Source of the DNA: Nissolia schottii
Taxonomy: Eukaryota > Streptophyta > Magnoliopsida > Fabales > Fabaceae
NCBI GenBank assembly: GCA_003254905.1
Contig: QANU01001174.1
Coordinates: 582,919 to 646,918, forward strand
DNA: 64,000 nt
Direction: 5' to 3'
Under the pieces are notes generated by a model. That model had not been told where the DNA came from, did no database searches, and saw only the letters and a program-made list of their open reading frames with translations. Shown here in pieces: positions 47,105 to 59,981 of this stretch; the first letter of the stretch is position 1, and every line of letters starts with the position of its first letter. The translations under genes and the position numbers were made by a program.

Positions 47105-49760
47105 TTAGCATCCGGATGTTCTTCCTGCAGCTTCCAAGGCAAGAGCGTTCTCCTCAGCTTCTCCATCACTATACTGCAAAGTTAATGGTTGACCATTTCT
47201 CAGAACAGGTTTGGCACACGAGACACAATCTTTCTCATCCTTGTCCTCTTGTATCTGATCTCCGATGAGAAATTCAAGCGACCTCTCCGGATCGAAACGA
47301 TGGAAACTTTCCTGAACGTTACTCATACCAAAATCCCTCTTATTCCTAAAACTTGTGGTTCCCTTGTTGAAGCAAATACTTCCCCACTGGATCTTGTCGG
47401 AGCAAGATTTGGTCCCTGTGGTTTCTTTGTCCGTGGAAACTCTTTTGGGCTCATCTTTAGCGAAATTGGCTCTAGCATAAGTCCAGTTGTAGCCACTAGG
47501 GTCATTTTCCATGTTTAGTTCAATGGAATGGAGATCACTGTCGTCATCGTCGGAGTCGTCGTCGCCTTCACGGTCCACGCCATCTCCAAGATCCAAACCA
47601 TTCTCTTGCTCTGCATTATGGTAGATTTGGTTGAAATAAGAGTCAAGATCCTTGATTTTCTTAGAATGTGGAGGAGGAGCGTCCTCTTGTTTAGTTCTCA
47701 TGAAGCCCTCAAGCTGATTCCTGAGCTTTTCAAGGACAGCGTTCTTCTCCTCGAACTGATACTTGGCCTCGGAAAGCTTCATATGGACTCGCTCCTCGCG
47801 CAGAACATCTGCTAACTGAAGCATTTCCCTCTCCTTTTCCACTTCTTCTCTAACTTTGGCCGATTCCCTCTTTAGTTCCTCTACCTGTGCTCTGTCTTCG
47901 CCAATTCCTCTGGCTAGCTCATCACAGATTTGCTCCAGAATCTCCTTCGCGCGCTTCTCCCTCTCGAGCTCTTTGCATGCTTTTAAATGCGAAGCCTTTT
48001 CGTCGGCCATTTCCCTGGCAATCTTCTTGTTCAGCCTCTCAGTCTGCCTCCTCAGCTTCTTCTCCACCTCCAGCTCTTGTGCCACGTTCTTTACGGCACC
48101 ATGGATCTTTTCTCGTTCCCTTCTCTTCCAAGCAGCCTTTTCCTCTGCGTTCTGGTTTGCGCCCTGTTGTTGGATGAGTTGGTCGATTTGGTGGCAGACT
48201 CGGTCGAGCTCGCTGCCTAGAGCCTGGACAAGGGGCATGCTTGACGAATGCTGCTCTCTGAGGCACACTTGGCTCAACACCTTCAGAAGCTTCTTTGATG
48301 TTGATAGCCCACTCCTTGCTTCCTTCAGACGCTTCTTAACTCCATCCGTGCTGTTCTTGCTTCTCACCTGATTTTCTGCTTCCTGCAGTTCAAGTTTCAT
48401 CCTTACCAACAATTGAATAGGGTACTAATGGTAGATTGCACAGCATTTGGAGAGCCTTACTGCTACGACTATAGAAGCATTCAATCTCTATACATTTTTG
48501 CCTCCTGCTACTTTCTCATTCAAATGTCAATCTCTAATCTAGACACACGAAACCATGTAACATACCGGTTTAGAGTCAATATAATGGATAACAGGTTCAT
48601 CTTAAACTAAGATATAAGGTCAATTGGTGTTACACCAAAACCAGTGTCAACATTTTGAGACAGAATCCCAGTAAACAAACTAAAAGAATCTCATAATGGC
48701 CAACTTGTGTCAAGTGTCACTGTCGTAATTCATCTTCCTTTCCATCCATCAAATAAAACCCCCACAAATTTTTTTTATTTTTTATTTTTTTAAAAAAAGA
48801 AAGGTTAATTAACCGAGATGGTTATTAAGAAAATGACTATAGGTATGTTTAAGAGAAATGATATTTGTCCTCATTGTGCCTGAGACACTATACTGACTCG
48901 CAAATACAATGAGTTCAAATAACATAGCATAGCTAGTATGTTAAATTACCAAATTTCTAATTGGTTTGATAAATCACTAATACACACACTCATACCTCAG
49001 TTAAACTGACACTGCTATGAGCATCCACGTAGTAGTCTGACACTCTTCTTTTGCAGCCATCATCTCCAAACACCCTCAATCTCTGCACAACCAATGCCAA
49101 ACCAAAGGAAAGCACTGAGCTTTATGCCACAGACCCAATAAACCAACACAAATGAAATTAAAAAGTAAATGATAAAAACACTAAAAAGTGATACTTTATC
49201 AATGAATTCACCTCAGAATTAGGACTATGTGATGGATCTGACACATGTGGCTGATGCAACAACCCCGATCTGGACAAACTCACAGCTTTTTCTTTGCCTC
49301 TGATGCTTTCCTTATAGCCCCTCATCATCATCATTTGGTCCTCCACATCAAGGTCCTTCTTTTTAATCCTTGTTGAAGGAGGCAAATCATTGATCTCCCA
49401 AAGCGTAGCAGCTAGTTTCCTTGCTGACACAGAGAGTTCCCTGTCCCTAAAGAAGGGTACCCCAGAACCGGAAGAAGAATGATGATGCAAAGTTCCTTCC
49501 TTTTTGACCTGATCATGATGAACTTGATGAGTAGTTGCCATGTTTGGAGGTGAATTTGTCATGGTCTTCCACATGGGTACTGGGGTGCTGGAACCTCCTT
49601 TCTTACCAACCAAAATAGCCCTCTTGAATTTGTACCTTCTTCTTCTGACCAGAGAGGAAGAAGAGGAGGAGGAGCAGCCTCTCTTCCTGATCTTGTTGTG
49701 ATGATTCTCTATGAGACCCTCTTGGAGGTTGTGTGGTGTCTCAATCAGACAAGAGGGCAT
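47105..49760 (-). CDS. Long coiled-coil protein, At5g41620/BRANCHLESS TRICHOMES-like family
   Basis: Three exons: 49212-49760 (183 codons), 48996-49082 (29 codons) and 47105-48424 (440 codons with stop), all phase 0, giving 651 residues. Joins are TCTGAG|GTGAAT, GTGCAG|AGATTG, ACTGAG|GTATGA and CCATTAG|TAC; the last acceptor is the least certain. The N-terminus is basic and Ser-rich, with a conserved RKLAATLWEIND block at the end of a disordered part. Residues about 217-460 are one long K/E/R-rich coiled coil. An acidic GDDDSDDDDSD patch follows near 500 and the tail is disordered. Related Arabidopsis proteins include the trichome-branching protein BLT, which works with STICHEL; the long members have no firmly known role. 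The ATG before PSCLIET is the first in frame. A (GA)n run lies about 290 bases upstream. Confidence 0.85.
48425..48995 (-). other. Intron 2 of the coiled-coil gene
   Basis: 571-nt intron between the GAG|GTATGA donor and the CCATTAG acceptor. No inserted element is recognised. Confidence 0.7.
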
Positions 49761-50050
49761 GGTGGTGATGAGAAGGAAAAAGATTGGAAAAATTGTGTTG
49801 TGAACAAGTTTAAGGTTGTGTTTGAGATTCACACATGAGGTTTTTTTGGACACGGGGTAAGTTTCAAGGTGCACAAAGTTTTTAGTTCATGGGAGGAAGG
49901 TGCCAGTTGTGATCACATCAACATTTTTTTTTAATTGTAATGGTTTTGGTAATTAAGGTGGGGATATGGAAACTATTTAGCCTTGGATTTTGCAAAGTGG
50001 GTCATTCGTAAGATTCTTCTTTCTTCTCCTTCTAATGCTGCTTGATGATG

Positions 50051-50051
50051 A

Positions 50052-50078
<27 letters not shown>
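50051..50078. repeat. (CT)n microsatellite, upstream of the coiled-coil gene
   Basis: Fourteen CT units; on the coding strand this is a GA repeat about 290 bases upstream of the ATG, a frequent feature of plant promoters. Confidence 0.95.
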
Positions 50079-50082
<4 letters not shown>

Positions 50083-50579
50083 CCTTTTCTTGGGGGCTTA
50101 TTATTTGAATTGTTGTCTAAAATAAAGGGGTTTGAAGACCAAAGAAAGTGATAACATGTCAAGAAATGGAAAGAAAACGGAAGGTTTTTTATGTATGAGT
50201 GGTGTTGTAGTTTGTTGTGCTAACTTGAGGAATCTCGTGAGAGGGAAAGAGAAAAAGAAGTTAGGATTGAGATTGAGATTGCACGGAGTTTGTTGGTAAT
50301 GGCCTCTGATTCGTTGGGGGAAAGACCCTTAAAAAGACGAGAAGAGACTAGGTGCTGAAATTTTTTTATGGATTTGGCTAATTAGTGTTTTTACAATAAA
50401 AAGGCAGCAAATTAATTGTTATTGAAAATAAACATGTATATTTTATTTTTTTAATATAAATTTATCATTTTTACTATTTTTTTGACAAGAGTTTTAAAGT
50501 ATTTGTTAATAAAATGTATTTTTTATATAAATACAATTTTAACATCCCAGAGCCACACACAATAAAATTAGTTGAACCC

Positions 50580-51670
50580 AAGAACAAGTGAACTTATTAG
50601 AATAAGTAATATTACGTGTGTATGAACGTATGTTTACGTATAACATATACTAAAATGGATGAATAAACAAATATTTTAAAACATCAACAAACATTTTACA
50701 TACATAAGCAAAATAAAATGGGACATGTAACACATTAAATAACAAAAAGTAATTATTGCATTCTCTTTTCTCTTTACTCACTCACACTCTTAAACTCGTG
50801 CATTCATGCTCCCTAATAAACAAATATTACAAAACAAATAAATAAACATTAAAAAAATCAAATAAACAAACATTATCAAAAACAAGAAAGAAAACAAAAT
50901 GAGATTTACATCAATTAAATTGCGAAGAATAAATGTCATATTCTCTCTACTGCTCACTCGCTCTCTCGTAAACAAACATTACAACACTAAAAGATAAATG
51001 TTTCTAAACTTATAAACAAACATTATAACATACAAAAAAAAACATTGCACTACACATAAACAAATATTACACCACACAAAAACAAAGAACTAAACAAACA
51101 TTACACCAGTCATAAACAAACATTATAACACTCATAAATAAACATTACATCAAAAAGGAACAAACATTACAACACTCGAGAATAAACATTATAACATCCA
51201 TAAACAAACATTACAACACACATAAATAAACATTACACCACATATAAACTAACATTACATCACATAGAAACGAAGAAATAAACAAACAATACAATACAAA
51301 AAAACAAACATAACATCACATCAAAACATTACAAAACATACAAAACAAATTAGGTCATAGGAGAATATCTTCATTCATGTTCTCCTAACATCTTAAGAAG
51401 ATAAAAAATGAAGACAAATTGAAAATAAAAATAACGGAAACGAAGAAAGAAGCAAGAAACGGAAGGAAAAAAAAAGAACAAGAATGGAGAACAAAAGAAG
51501 AAGAAAAAAAGCATAATTAAAAATAGTGGAGGTTGCATGTGAAAAAAAATGAGAAAAAAAATGAAGGGAAGAAGAGCATGAGGTAAAAGAGATTGGAGAG
51601 AAGAGAGAGAAAATCACTAATTAATATGAGTGTACAATTAGTTTACACTTTTTAATATACAATAAGCATT
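50580..51670 (-). repeat. Dispersed unit C: minisatellite of AAACAAACATTACA words plus purine leader
   Basis: Read on the minus strand it has a TTTTCTCTCTTCTCTCC leader (about 51615-51380) followed by about 20 copies of a TGTAATGTTTGTTTATGTG-like word (51345-50810). The layout equals units A and B in the window although the repeat word has drifted. No ORF of note. Confidence 0.6.
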
Positions 51671-54600
51671 TCTGTATTAGAATTGGTTTATATGAAAAAG
51701 AAAAAAAAAAAAAGCTTATTAGACTTGGTGAACCCAAAGGATTTGTTTGTTTCTCTAGTTGAGAGTCAAACTTGAGTTCGGTAAAAATATGAAATTTTTT
51801 TTACTTCCTATATAAGTGTATTAAGAAGCTCAAATTTCAAGTGACAATAATACTAATCGAAGAGTTTTGTTAAATTGGCAACTCAAATTGACAACTTCAC
51901 TCAATGTATGAGACCTATAATAGATTCCACCATAATGGATCACACGTTTACATGGGTGAAATTATATAAAAGTTGTTAACTTAAATTATCATCTTATTAT
52001 TTTCCCTAACCAAATAAATACAAAATTGATAAAACTTGTTTTCTTTTTTAATTTTAAATATAATAAATTATTATAATTGTATTCATACAAAAATTTTCTC
52101 GGACGTGTAGGACACGTGAGGGGCAGGTGCATTCAATAGGGGGGAACGTGCATGTGTTGTGTTAACACTTCAAGGTTCAAAGGAACGTCCAGACTAATAA
52201 AATTTGTATGTACTATATATACTATACAATAGGTCTATAATAGTATAATCATTTATTAACGATTGATAAGTTATTGACTTGATTCTATGTATTCAGTTGA
52301 TTAATTTGCCCTCAAGTCATATTCTATAATAAATTGCCCCTAGCCTCTTACCCCTGATCTGACCTGGAATGTTCCTCAAATCTGTCCATAGCGGAATTCT
52401 CGAGTCACCTATAATGCCATTTTGTTTGTGCCATAAAGGTATAAACTAATTGTAATTGGACTAATCCCAACAATTTCTCTAATATGGTTAGCGGATGATT
52501 AATCTGTAAGAGAAAGGCTAATTATTGTGAGGTGTGACCATCTTGAGGATATGTCAATGCATTGAATGCTAAAATCATTGGGTAATTGTCTTCATAATTT
52601 GATTTGATGTATTGAAAAAACCAGGTTGTGGAGATAACCCCAAGTTTGGAGTCAAATTAGGGCAGATTCTATTAACGTATTTGGAGAAAGGCAGAAAAGA
52701 TAATGGCATCCAAGCAATGTACGAAATCAAGAAAAATTTAAAGGAGAAAAAACAAAATAAAGCAAAATCTGCTTCTTAGAAGAAGAAAAAAAGACGTTGT
52801 CACATATTTCTTCAGAGTTTCATATGGACACGGGAGTCACGCGTAAACATCGTATTTCTTTTTAATCATTATATTCAATTGATCATTGATTCACTGAATA
52901 TGTTCAACTCGACAAATTTAAATTGTTTTACTTGTAAATCTCAAATTTAAAACTATTAATTCAAAGTTTAGAGCTCTTATATCACTCATTCACTCTAACT
53001 AATTATGTGTTGATAAAAAAAATCATATTAATAACTAAAAAATCACAAAGATGGTAGTAATAAGTGATAATTCTATCGTCTAAGAATTTATGTACAAGTG
53101 ATTGAAAATTTTACATACATAATAACTGAGAGATTATGTGACAATATTATCCCTTATTACCATAATCCTCCCATTTTTCCGGTCATTAATATGAACCCTT
53201 ATCTCTCTAATATTGATGGATAAATAACTATGTATAATATCATTTCTTTTGAGGGGGGAAAAAAAAGAGAGGCCAAAAAAAAATTGAAGTACGGAAGATA
53301 ATAATAGAGGTAGTTGTCTAATCTATTCCAATGTGTTAGTGCATCTTAAAACTCCAATCAATCCTATCAACAAAGCCACACCCATCCATTTCAAGTGAAT
53401 TTTTATCACGATAAAGTCATATATGATTTTTTATCATTAATTAAAAAAATAAGATTAGTATGTAATAAGTTCCCCTCATTCACACTTTCGCAGCCACTGT
53501 GCTGAGAAACGGACGCTATGACCCAAATGGGGCCCAAACAAACGGCTCAATGTTTGTGAAATCATGGCTGGATTTTCCTCTTTCTAACCAAATCCAATGG
53601 TCACAAAGGAAACACACAGTGTCTCGGTACCATAAAAGGGAGGGCCCCACAATGGTTGTGTTTCAGTTGTTGATGCCCGCTCTTATGGTTCTTTCCTTTG
53701 CCAAAGGGAACATAGAGTGTGGGTTTCAATAGGACATTTGGCCGTTATGTCTGTAAGCATGTGGGAACCTGCACGGCAACTGCATTTATTACCAATGTCT
53801 GTCTTCTTCTTCTTCTCCCTTTCATGGTGCCTGCAACAGCTTTTATTACTTGTTTTGCTGAGTATATCTTCCTCACACATACCCGCAAGGACACAACTGA
53901 TAGCACTTTGTAGGGGAACGAAAATAGGTTTTGTAGAGAGTACCATTTTTTTCCAATGTGTTCAGTGCTTTGCTTGTTTGCTCAAATACAAGACTTAACT
54001 AGCTTTTAGGTAAAGGACATGACATGGAAACAAAAACACGAGAACACAAAATTTCTGTATTTTTTTTTAATTTCATTGAAATTAAGACTCGAGCAATACA
54101 AAATTTTAGTTTGACAAGACATGAACCATTTTGCTTTTGTCTTGTGTCTTGCTCCTCGAACTAAACAGTCCCTTAGATACAAGAGTATCTCTATTATGAC
54201 AAATCACCTAACTTAATCAGATAATGAAAACGATTTGCGCTGAGTAATGTTATTGTTTGAGTACGTGAATTAAAAGAAAATCAGTATTAGGATGGTGATT
54301 AATGCTAGACGTTATGTATGTATGTGTTGGTTATTGAGTTTTCACATGAACACGAATTACAGAAAGTATGTGGTAGGAGTGAGTCCAGTGATGACGGAGC
54401 AGAGGGTGAGCCTCGCCTTGTGAATTGTCGGTACGACAATGGCACGAAGCACAATCCAAGGTAGATGGTTAATAAGATGCTCAGTGTGAACCAATTTTAC
54501 TTATGTCAGTTTAAATTGCTTGCATGCTTTGTATTTGTTATATGTTTATGCTTATGTCGTTCATTTGTGATGAACTTCTCCCTCGTCTATGTTATACTCA

Positions 54601-55719
54601 AAATAGGTGGAGGACTTTCAGGCGCAACCCATTTTATTTAATTTAATTATGGTATTGTTACAAAAAGATTTTATGAAAATACATTGAGTGAGTTAGTTAG
54701 AGTTTTTTGTGACGGTCAATTTCTCTTATGTGTTAGTAACAATTTTTATAGCAGTTACAAACTTATAGTATCACAATCGAATTTTCATTAACTATAATTT
54801 TAATAGAAATTATTATAGATTCAAATTTCGATTGAGTAAATTTTTTAATTTTATTCAATAATACTTTTATAATTATTTTCTCATAACTATATAGCATTAC
54901 TATATTTCAAGAGAAATATCATTGCATGTTTATAAAACACATTTAATACATATTTTATGAATATTATTTATTATTAATTTAAATTTAGAGTATTTAAAAG
55001 AGAGTTAATATCTAAGTTGGTCTATAAAAATGTCTCAATATCCTAGATGATGCCGAAAACTTTTTAATATGGAAATTGCACACATCAATTCTTTTGTCTA
55101 ATTAAAACAAACACGATGAAAGGTGACAAAACTTAAACCAGTGTCATTTTAGACACAACTAAAATAACATTGTATTAAACACAAAGATTAAGTTGGATAA
55201 AATGAAGTTTTTTCAACCTTCTTTATCTTATTTCTTGTTCCATTAAATATACTTTACGAGGATGCATTTATTTCTACTTCTGCAATACTATGTTGAGAGC
55301 AGTGACATTGGTGGGTGGAGTTGGTGGCAAGCATTATTATTTTGGCAAGATAAGAAACTGAAATAGCAATAGTTATGGCAGCATCATTTTCCAATCTTTA
55401 GTCAGTCAACATTTTCGGGTTGGAGAGAAACGTCCTTATTTCAAAGGATGCCAACAAGGCAAGCAATTGTGACAGAGTTATTTTCTTCCGTTGCCGAATA
55501 ACACTATAGGTTATTAAGATTTACCTTGGAAGAATTTGCTGGGGACTTTGATGAGGAACAAGTACAACAATAATATACAACATTATGGAGGCGATAATAC
55601 ACAGACTTTTCCTAGTAGAAGGGAAAAGGCAGCAGGTGTCATACATAGTAGATTACAAGGCACAAAAAATGAAAAATAAAAATAAAGGGGCGAGCAAAAC
55701 AGACCATAAAGTTAGGAAT
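51671..55719. other. Intergenic, no gene seen
   Basis: 4 kb without a supportable gene. 53480-53990 is GC-richer with short ORFs on both strands but without a domain or splice logic. 54980-55190 has the 'response' type of AT-rich repeat seen elsewhere. No mobile element end could be fixed. Confidence 0.4.
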
Positions 55720-58700
55720 TCAAAAGTAGTCTTCAGTCCTTCCCTTGAATCCAATTTGCCCAAATGTGAGGCAAAGGAACAGCCCCAGGTGCCACGTAAT
55801 CAGCCATAACCTGCTCAAGATGTTTGTGTCACTTATATAGTATCGCCGTAAAAAGTTATTAGGTGCATTCCATACTTATATAATTAATTGCTCACGCGTG
55901 TGGTCCCATGGTCTAGTGGTTAGGACATTGGTCTAGGTGGGACCTTAATGATAATTAATTTGTTTTTAGCATCATCGTACATTCATTTATATATAATGTA
56001 GCATCTAACATTCCTAGTAAAACATTGGTCGGCTTTTACTATAAATTTATATTTCACCTAAAATATTTATTCGAGCAAAACAAAAGTCTAGTCCTTAAAA
56101 TAGATCAGGTAATATATTGATCTCTCAAAAAGAGTTATATGTACGTTAGTTCTTATAATAGACTTTGCCCTTCCAAAGAACCAATGCGCATGTGATTTTC
56201 CTTCCAGTGTGTGAAGACTATTTTTTATTGACTAAAATGTAACCTTACCGTCTATTCTAATATTTTCTATTGAATGTTTTGTTAGAATGCAATCACTTTT
56301 GAAACTTCTTTTTCAATAAGCTAGCACATTAAGAAGTTGATTTAGGCTAAAGAAGCTTCTCAAGTTTCAGTGTCAAGTTTCAATTAAAAGTTTATTTACA
56401 CTCTCGCCCAATTAAAACATTTTATATGTATGACTTTTTAAGAAGTAAATGACTAAATTAGCTATTTTGTCTATGTAATAATATTTAATTAGATGTGTCA
56501 ATGCATAACAATTACATTTATATTCTATTTAGATCTTCAAAAAAAACTTATGTTCTATTTAATCATAATATTTTAAAGTTTATACCAATTTGATCTTATA
56601 TTTTTTTTAATTAATTTAATTTTAACACTTTAAATTTTAACTTCACAGTGGTATTAAAAAAAACTGTTGTATTCAAAAAGTTTTTGACATCAAATTTAGT
56701 ACTAATACTTAATATTTTGACACCAATTAATTCTTATGCAGTTGTTTTTTTTTTTTTATGAGCTATTATCAAGTTGATTGTTTATTTTTAAATTCAAAAT
56801 TTTAAAAATTAAAATTAGTTTCAACTTCATATATTTTAACTTCGTAGAAGTTACCAAAAGATGAACAACTAACAAACAAAGATCATGCGCTAATAGAATA
56901 AAAGTTTTTTTTTTTAACATTATCATCCAATTAAATTTTATCACATAAATAAAAAAATTTGACTCTCACTTACTACTTAAAAGGTATATAGAATGATTTG
57001 ATTAGATTACTATTAAAAAAAACTTTACAACTATAAGTAGATAATAATTAACCTCTTTGTATTTACGCTCTTTTTTCTTCCCTAAAACTACTTTTTTTTT
57101 AAACTAAAATTTATAGCGTGAGGGTAAATGCGGGTGTGAAAAAGTCCTGAACTAATTTTTCATATAACTTTACTAATAAATCAAATTTATAACTTTTCAC
57201 ACCCAATTTTTCTATGATGTTCAATACCCATTTTTATTCCATGACAAGCTCACCCAACTTCAAAACAGAAAAAGAGAAACCGTGCATTGACCCGCAAATG
57301 TACTGATATATCTAATTTAGGCCCACTCGAAGAAATGGCCTTGCATAGCTGGGCTAGCATTTGCATTCCGGACCAAAGCCACCTTTTCCAAATGAACTTT
57401 GTAAATTTAACTAACATTTTATGAGCCCAATTAATTAGCAACAGCCCAAACCAACAAAAAAAACGTTTGGTTTTTATCTGAAAATTATCGATTGCCAAAA
57501 ATAGTTAGCACATTTTGTAAAACGCAAACTCGTATTTTATATTTTATAAGGAGGTGAGTTTAATTCATATGAAAATGATTTTGGTAAGTGATCTTAATAC
57601 CTCTTTTGAGTACGTTTCTTCTCAACTAGGCCAAACATTTTTGGTACTTAGGATTATGTTTTAACCCAATAGTAGTAAAGTGACATATTATAAAGCATAA
57701 ACCAAGGGTGAGTCTTGCCATCAAGTGCAGCGGAAATCAACTAAAATGAAATGTCCCGGGAGAACACAATTTACTTATCACTTCATCAATATCCAATAAA
57801 TTCTAAAATTAAAAAGTAAACTCAAAAGTGGACTCCGTGATTTATATTTCAAAAATTCATTTTTCTCAAAATTTTATTCTTTTCATTCACAAATGTGTCC
57901 TTTTGTGAATGCGATTCTGTCAAAGTTATTAAATTGAGTAATCATAATAGTTAAGTATGACTCTAATATGCAAATCGAGAGAGAGAGAGAGAAGAAGGGG
58001 TGAAGTGTGGTGACTAACCAAAACTGAGAAGTGAGGGCAGGAGGGGTGGGGAAGTGAGCAAGCTCAGCACCAATGCTTTCAAAGAAGAGGCCAGTCAGAC
58101 TCTTGCCGTCGATAGCCGGTATGCTAGACGGTGCTAGCCAACCAATCAACCCAAACCCAATAACGTTAAAATCCGTCCTCAGCCAATTCCTCTCGAAGCT
58201 TCCCTCAACAACAACAACATCATATTCATCAATCACATCACGCAATTCACAAATTTCACGATCAAAATTCAATTTATTTTAGTAATTACATTTTAATCTC
58301 TGAAAGAAATAAAAAAAACAACAATTCATTTAAACATATTAATCTCTTAAAAATAAGTTGTGCGAACTTTAACTTTAATGGGAGATTAAATATGATTTAA
58401 ATTGACAACTGCTACACAAATTAATATATGCATATTTTTCTTTGACGAGATAATCTACTAATTAAGAGTTTAATTTTTATATAACTACGGGATAAAATTT
58501 TTACACTAATATCCAATCCTGTGCTATTACATGTCGACTATCCCATCCACTACCACAAAAATAACCGCTTTTACTTTTAACATATAATTAAATAACAATA
58601 TAAAATTTTTTCATTATAAAAATTAAATTCATTAATTAATACTAGATTCATTTAAGACCTAAAATGTATTTTTTGTTTCTTAGTTTTCCAAACCAAAGAA

Positions 58701-58980
58701 ATCAATCTTTATAATGAAATTAATTAATTACCACGTAAATCTTCCACCCTTTCCCATTGCCATAGCTTGCTTCAGAGGGTTGCTAGCACTCACTGGCGAT
58801 CTCACAAAGCCTGCAAACATACATTAATTACAAAACATATGTCACAAGATTCGCATACATGCTCTAATCTTGGTCCTAAGTGTAGACGACATGTCGTATC
58901 GTACCTGAGGTGAGGCGTGATGAGGTGGATGACAGCGATGCGCCACCCAATCCTACGACGGTCGCAAAGGTTGTTGCCAT
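55720..58980 (-). CDS. PSAO: Photosystem I subunit O (PsaO)
   Basis: Four exons: 58905-58980, 58732-58810, 58019-58198 and 55720-55810, giving 141 residues (Arabidopsis PsaO is about 140). Residues 1 to about 50 are a Ser/Thr-rich chloroplast transit peptide (MATTFATVVGLGG). The mature part has FERNWLR, then two membrane spans (NVIGFGLIGWLAPSSI at about 63-78 and LWLITWHLGLFLCLTFGQ at about 113-130) separated by FPTPPALTSQFW, and ends GRTEDYF. PsaO is a thylakoid subunit of photosystem I near PsaL/PsaH that helps bind light-harvesting complex II in state transitions. Splice phases 1, 2 and 2 restore Gly26, Cys52 and Trp112. The last intron is 2.2 kb. An in-frame upstream ATG at 59073 exists, but the family start is at 58980. 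Confidence 0.95.
55811..58018 (-). other. PSAO intron 3 (2.2 kb)
   Basis: AT-rich intron with borders TTTTG|GTTAGT and GAGCAG|G. It holds a tRNA-like hairpin at 55902-55944 and a (GA)n run at 57977-57993. No transposon ends were fixed. Its size is unusual for this gene, whose other introns here are 94 and 533 nt. Confidence 0.8.
55902..55944 (+). ncRNA. tRNA-Glu-like 5' fragment with closed stem
   Basis: GGTCCCATGGTCTAGTGG then TTAGGACATTGG resembles the 5' half of a plant tRNA-Glu, with a good A box. A 7-bp perfect stem (GGTCCCA at 55902-55908 with TGGGACC at 55938-55944) closes it, but the anticodon arm, T arm and B box are missing. It is a relic or a SINE head, not a working tRNA gene. 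Confidence 0.4.
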
Positions 58981-59740
58981 GTTCACTTTACACTTAGGAT
59001 TCGGTGGTGATGAAGGTAGTGGTGGTGAATGATTGTTTTTATGGTTCGTACTCGTATTATTATTATTTTCCACAAAATTGGGATCATTCGAATAGAGATT
59101 TGGTTTGGATTGCGTTTGCTTTGGATGCGGGCGTTATTCAATAACGTTGTGCCACGTTGGACTCTTTAAGATAAAGTGGGGTCTACGTTAATCCACAAAG
59201 CCTCTTACTTTGAAAACCATGTGGTTTAGATCAAATGTATTATAAGATGGTTAAGAAATCCATATTAGACATGGCTTTAGATATTTAGAAGTTCAATCAG
59301 CTGAACTACAGGTTTAATGGTTTAATAAAAATGTGATTTCGGGAAATATTATATACTACTTAATTTATTATTATTTTGATCATTTTTATAATTAAATTAA
59401 TCAAAATTTGTTATTATTTCATGTTTTATATGTATAAACGTTTTATTAGTTAAATCATTAAAAGCATCAATTTATAAAAGGTTTAGAGATTTGCGAATTA
59501 TTTGAGCTTATAATATATCTCGTTATAAATATTATACTAAAAATATTAATTTATCATATTAGATAATATAATTCATTAATATGTCATATTAGATCATGAA
59601 ATGATAATAAAATTCAATGAATTTAATTTTAAAATTTATCAAAAATACATAAATTAAGTAACATGGGAATACCCCATGGGATAGTTGAGAAACCACCTTA
59701 ACAAAAATATATATTTTATAATTTATATGTATATATATTT
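58981..59740. other. PSAO upstream region and AT-rich intergenic DNA
   Basis: The first ~250 bases are the likely PSAO leader and promoter (no clear TATA box). Nothing else is seen. Confidence 0.5.
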
Positions 59741-59981
59741 AGAGAATAATTTTAATGAGAGAAGTGATTATATATAAGAATGAGAGTTAGATGCGTGAAT
59801 TTTGGTCATTAGATTTTTTATAAATGGTTAAGATTAAAAGTGATGAAAATGACACGTGATAACTTAAAAGGCTACATAACTTTTGTGGTCTAATCTTAAC
59901 CATTCACGTTAAATTCAAGTGTCAAGATTCACTTTTTTTACTTCTCATATATAACAACTTCTCTTGCCAAAAGTTATTCCC
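59741..59981. mobile_element. MITE with long imperfect inverted repeats
   Basis: The left arm (GAATAATTTTAATGAGAGAA, then TGATTATATATAAGAATGAG and AAATGGTTAAGATTA) pairs with the reverse complement of the right arm (GGGGAATAACTTTTGGCAAG, TTGTTATATATGAGAAGT, GAATGGTTAAGATTA) over about 110 bases. Ends are approximate. A similar partial sequence occurs at 61640-61740. Confidence 0.65.

Noticed and set aside
47189..48371. Plus-strand ORFs over the coiled-coil gene
   Set aside because: Antisense shadows; Ser/Leu-rich because the sense strand is rich in Glu and Lys codons.
49761..49874. N-terminal extension of the coiled-coil protein
   Set aside because: It opens with GTG; the first ATG in frame is at 49760.
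51000..51345. Regularly spaced AAACAAACATTACA words, CRISPR-like at first sight
   Set aside because: Spacers are of the same composition as the repeats and variable in length; this is a degenerate eukaryotic minisatellite.
55585..55809. Plus-strand ORF of 74 codons
   Set aside because: It is antisense to the last PSAO exon.
58981..59073. In-frame upstream ATG that would add 31 residues to PsaO
   Set aside because: The family starts at MA(T/A)TFAT; the extension is low-complexity Asn/Pro/Ser and is most likely 5' UTR.
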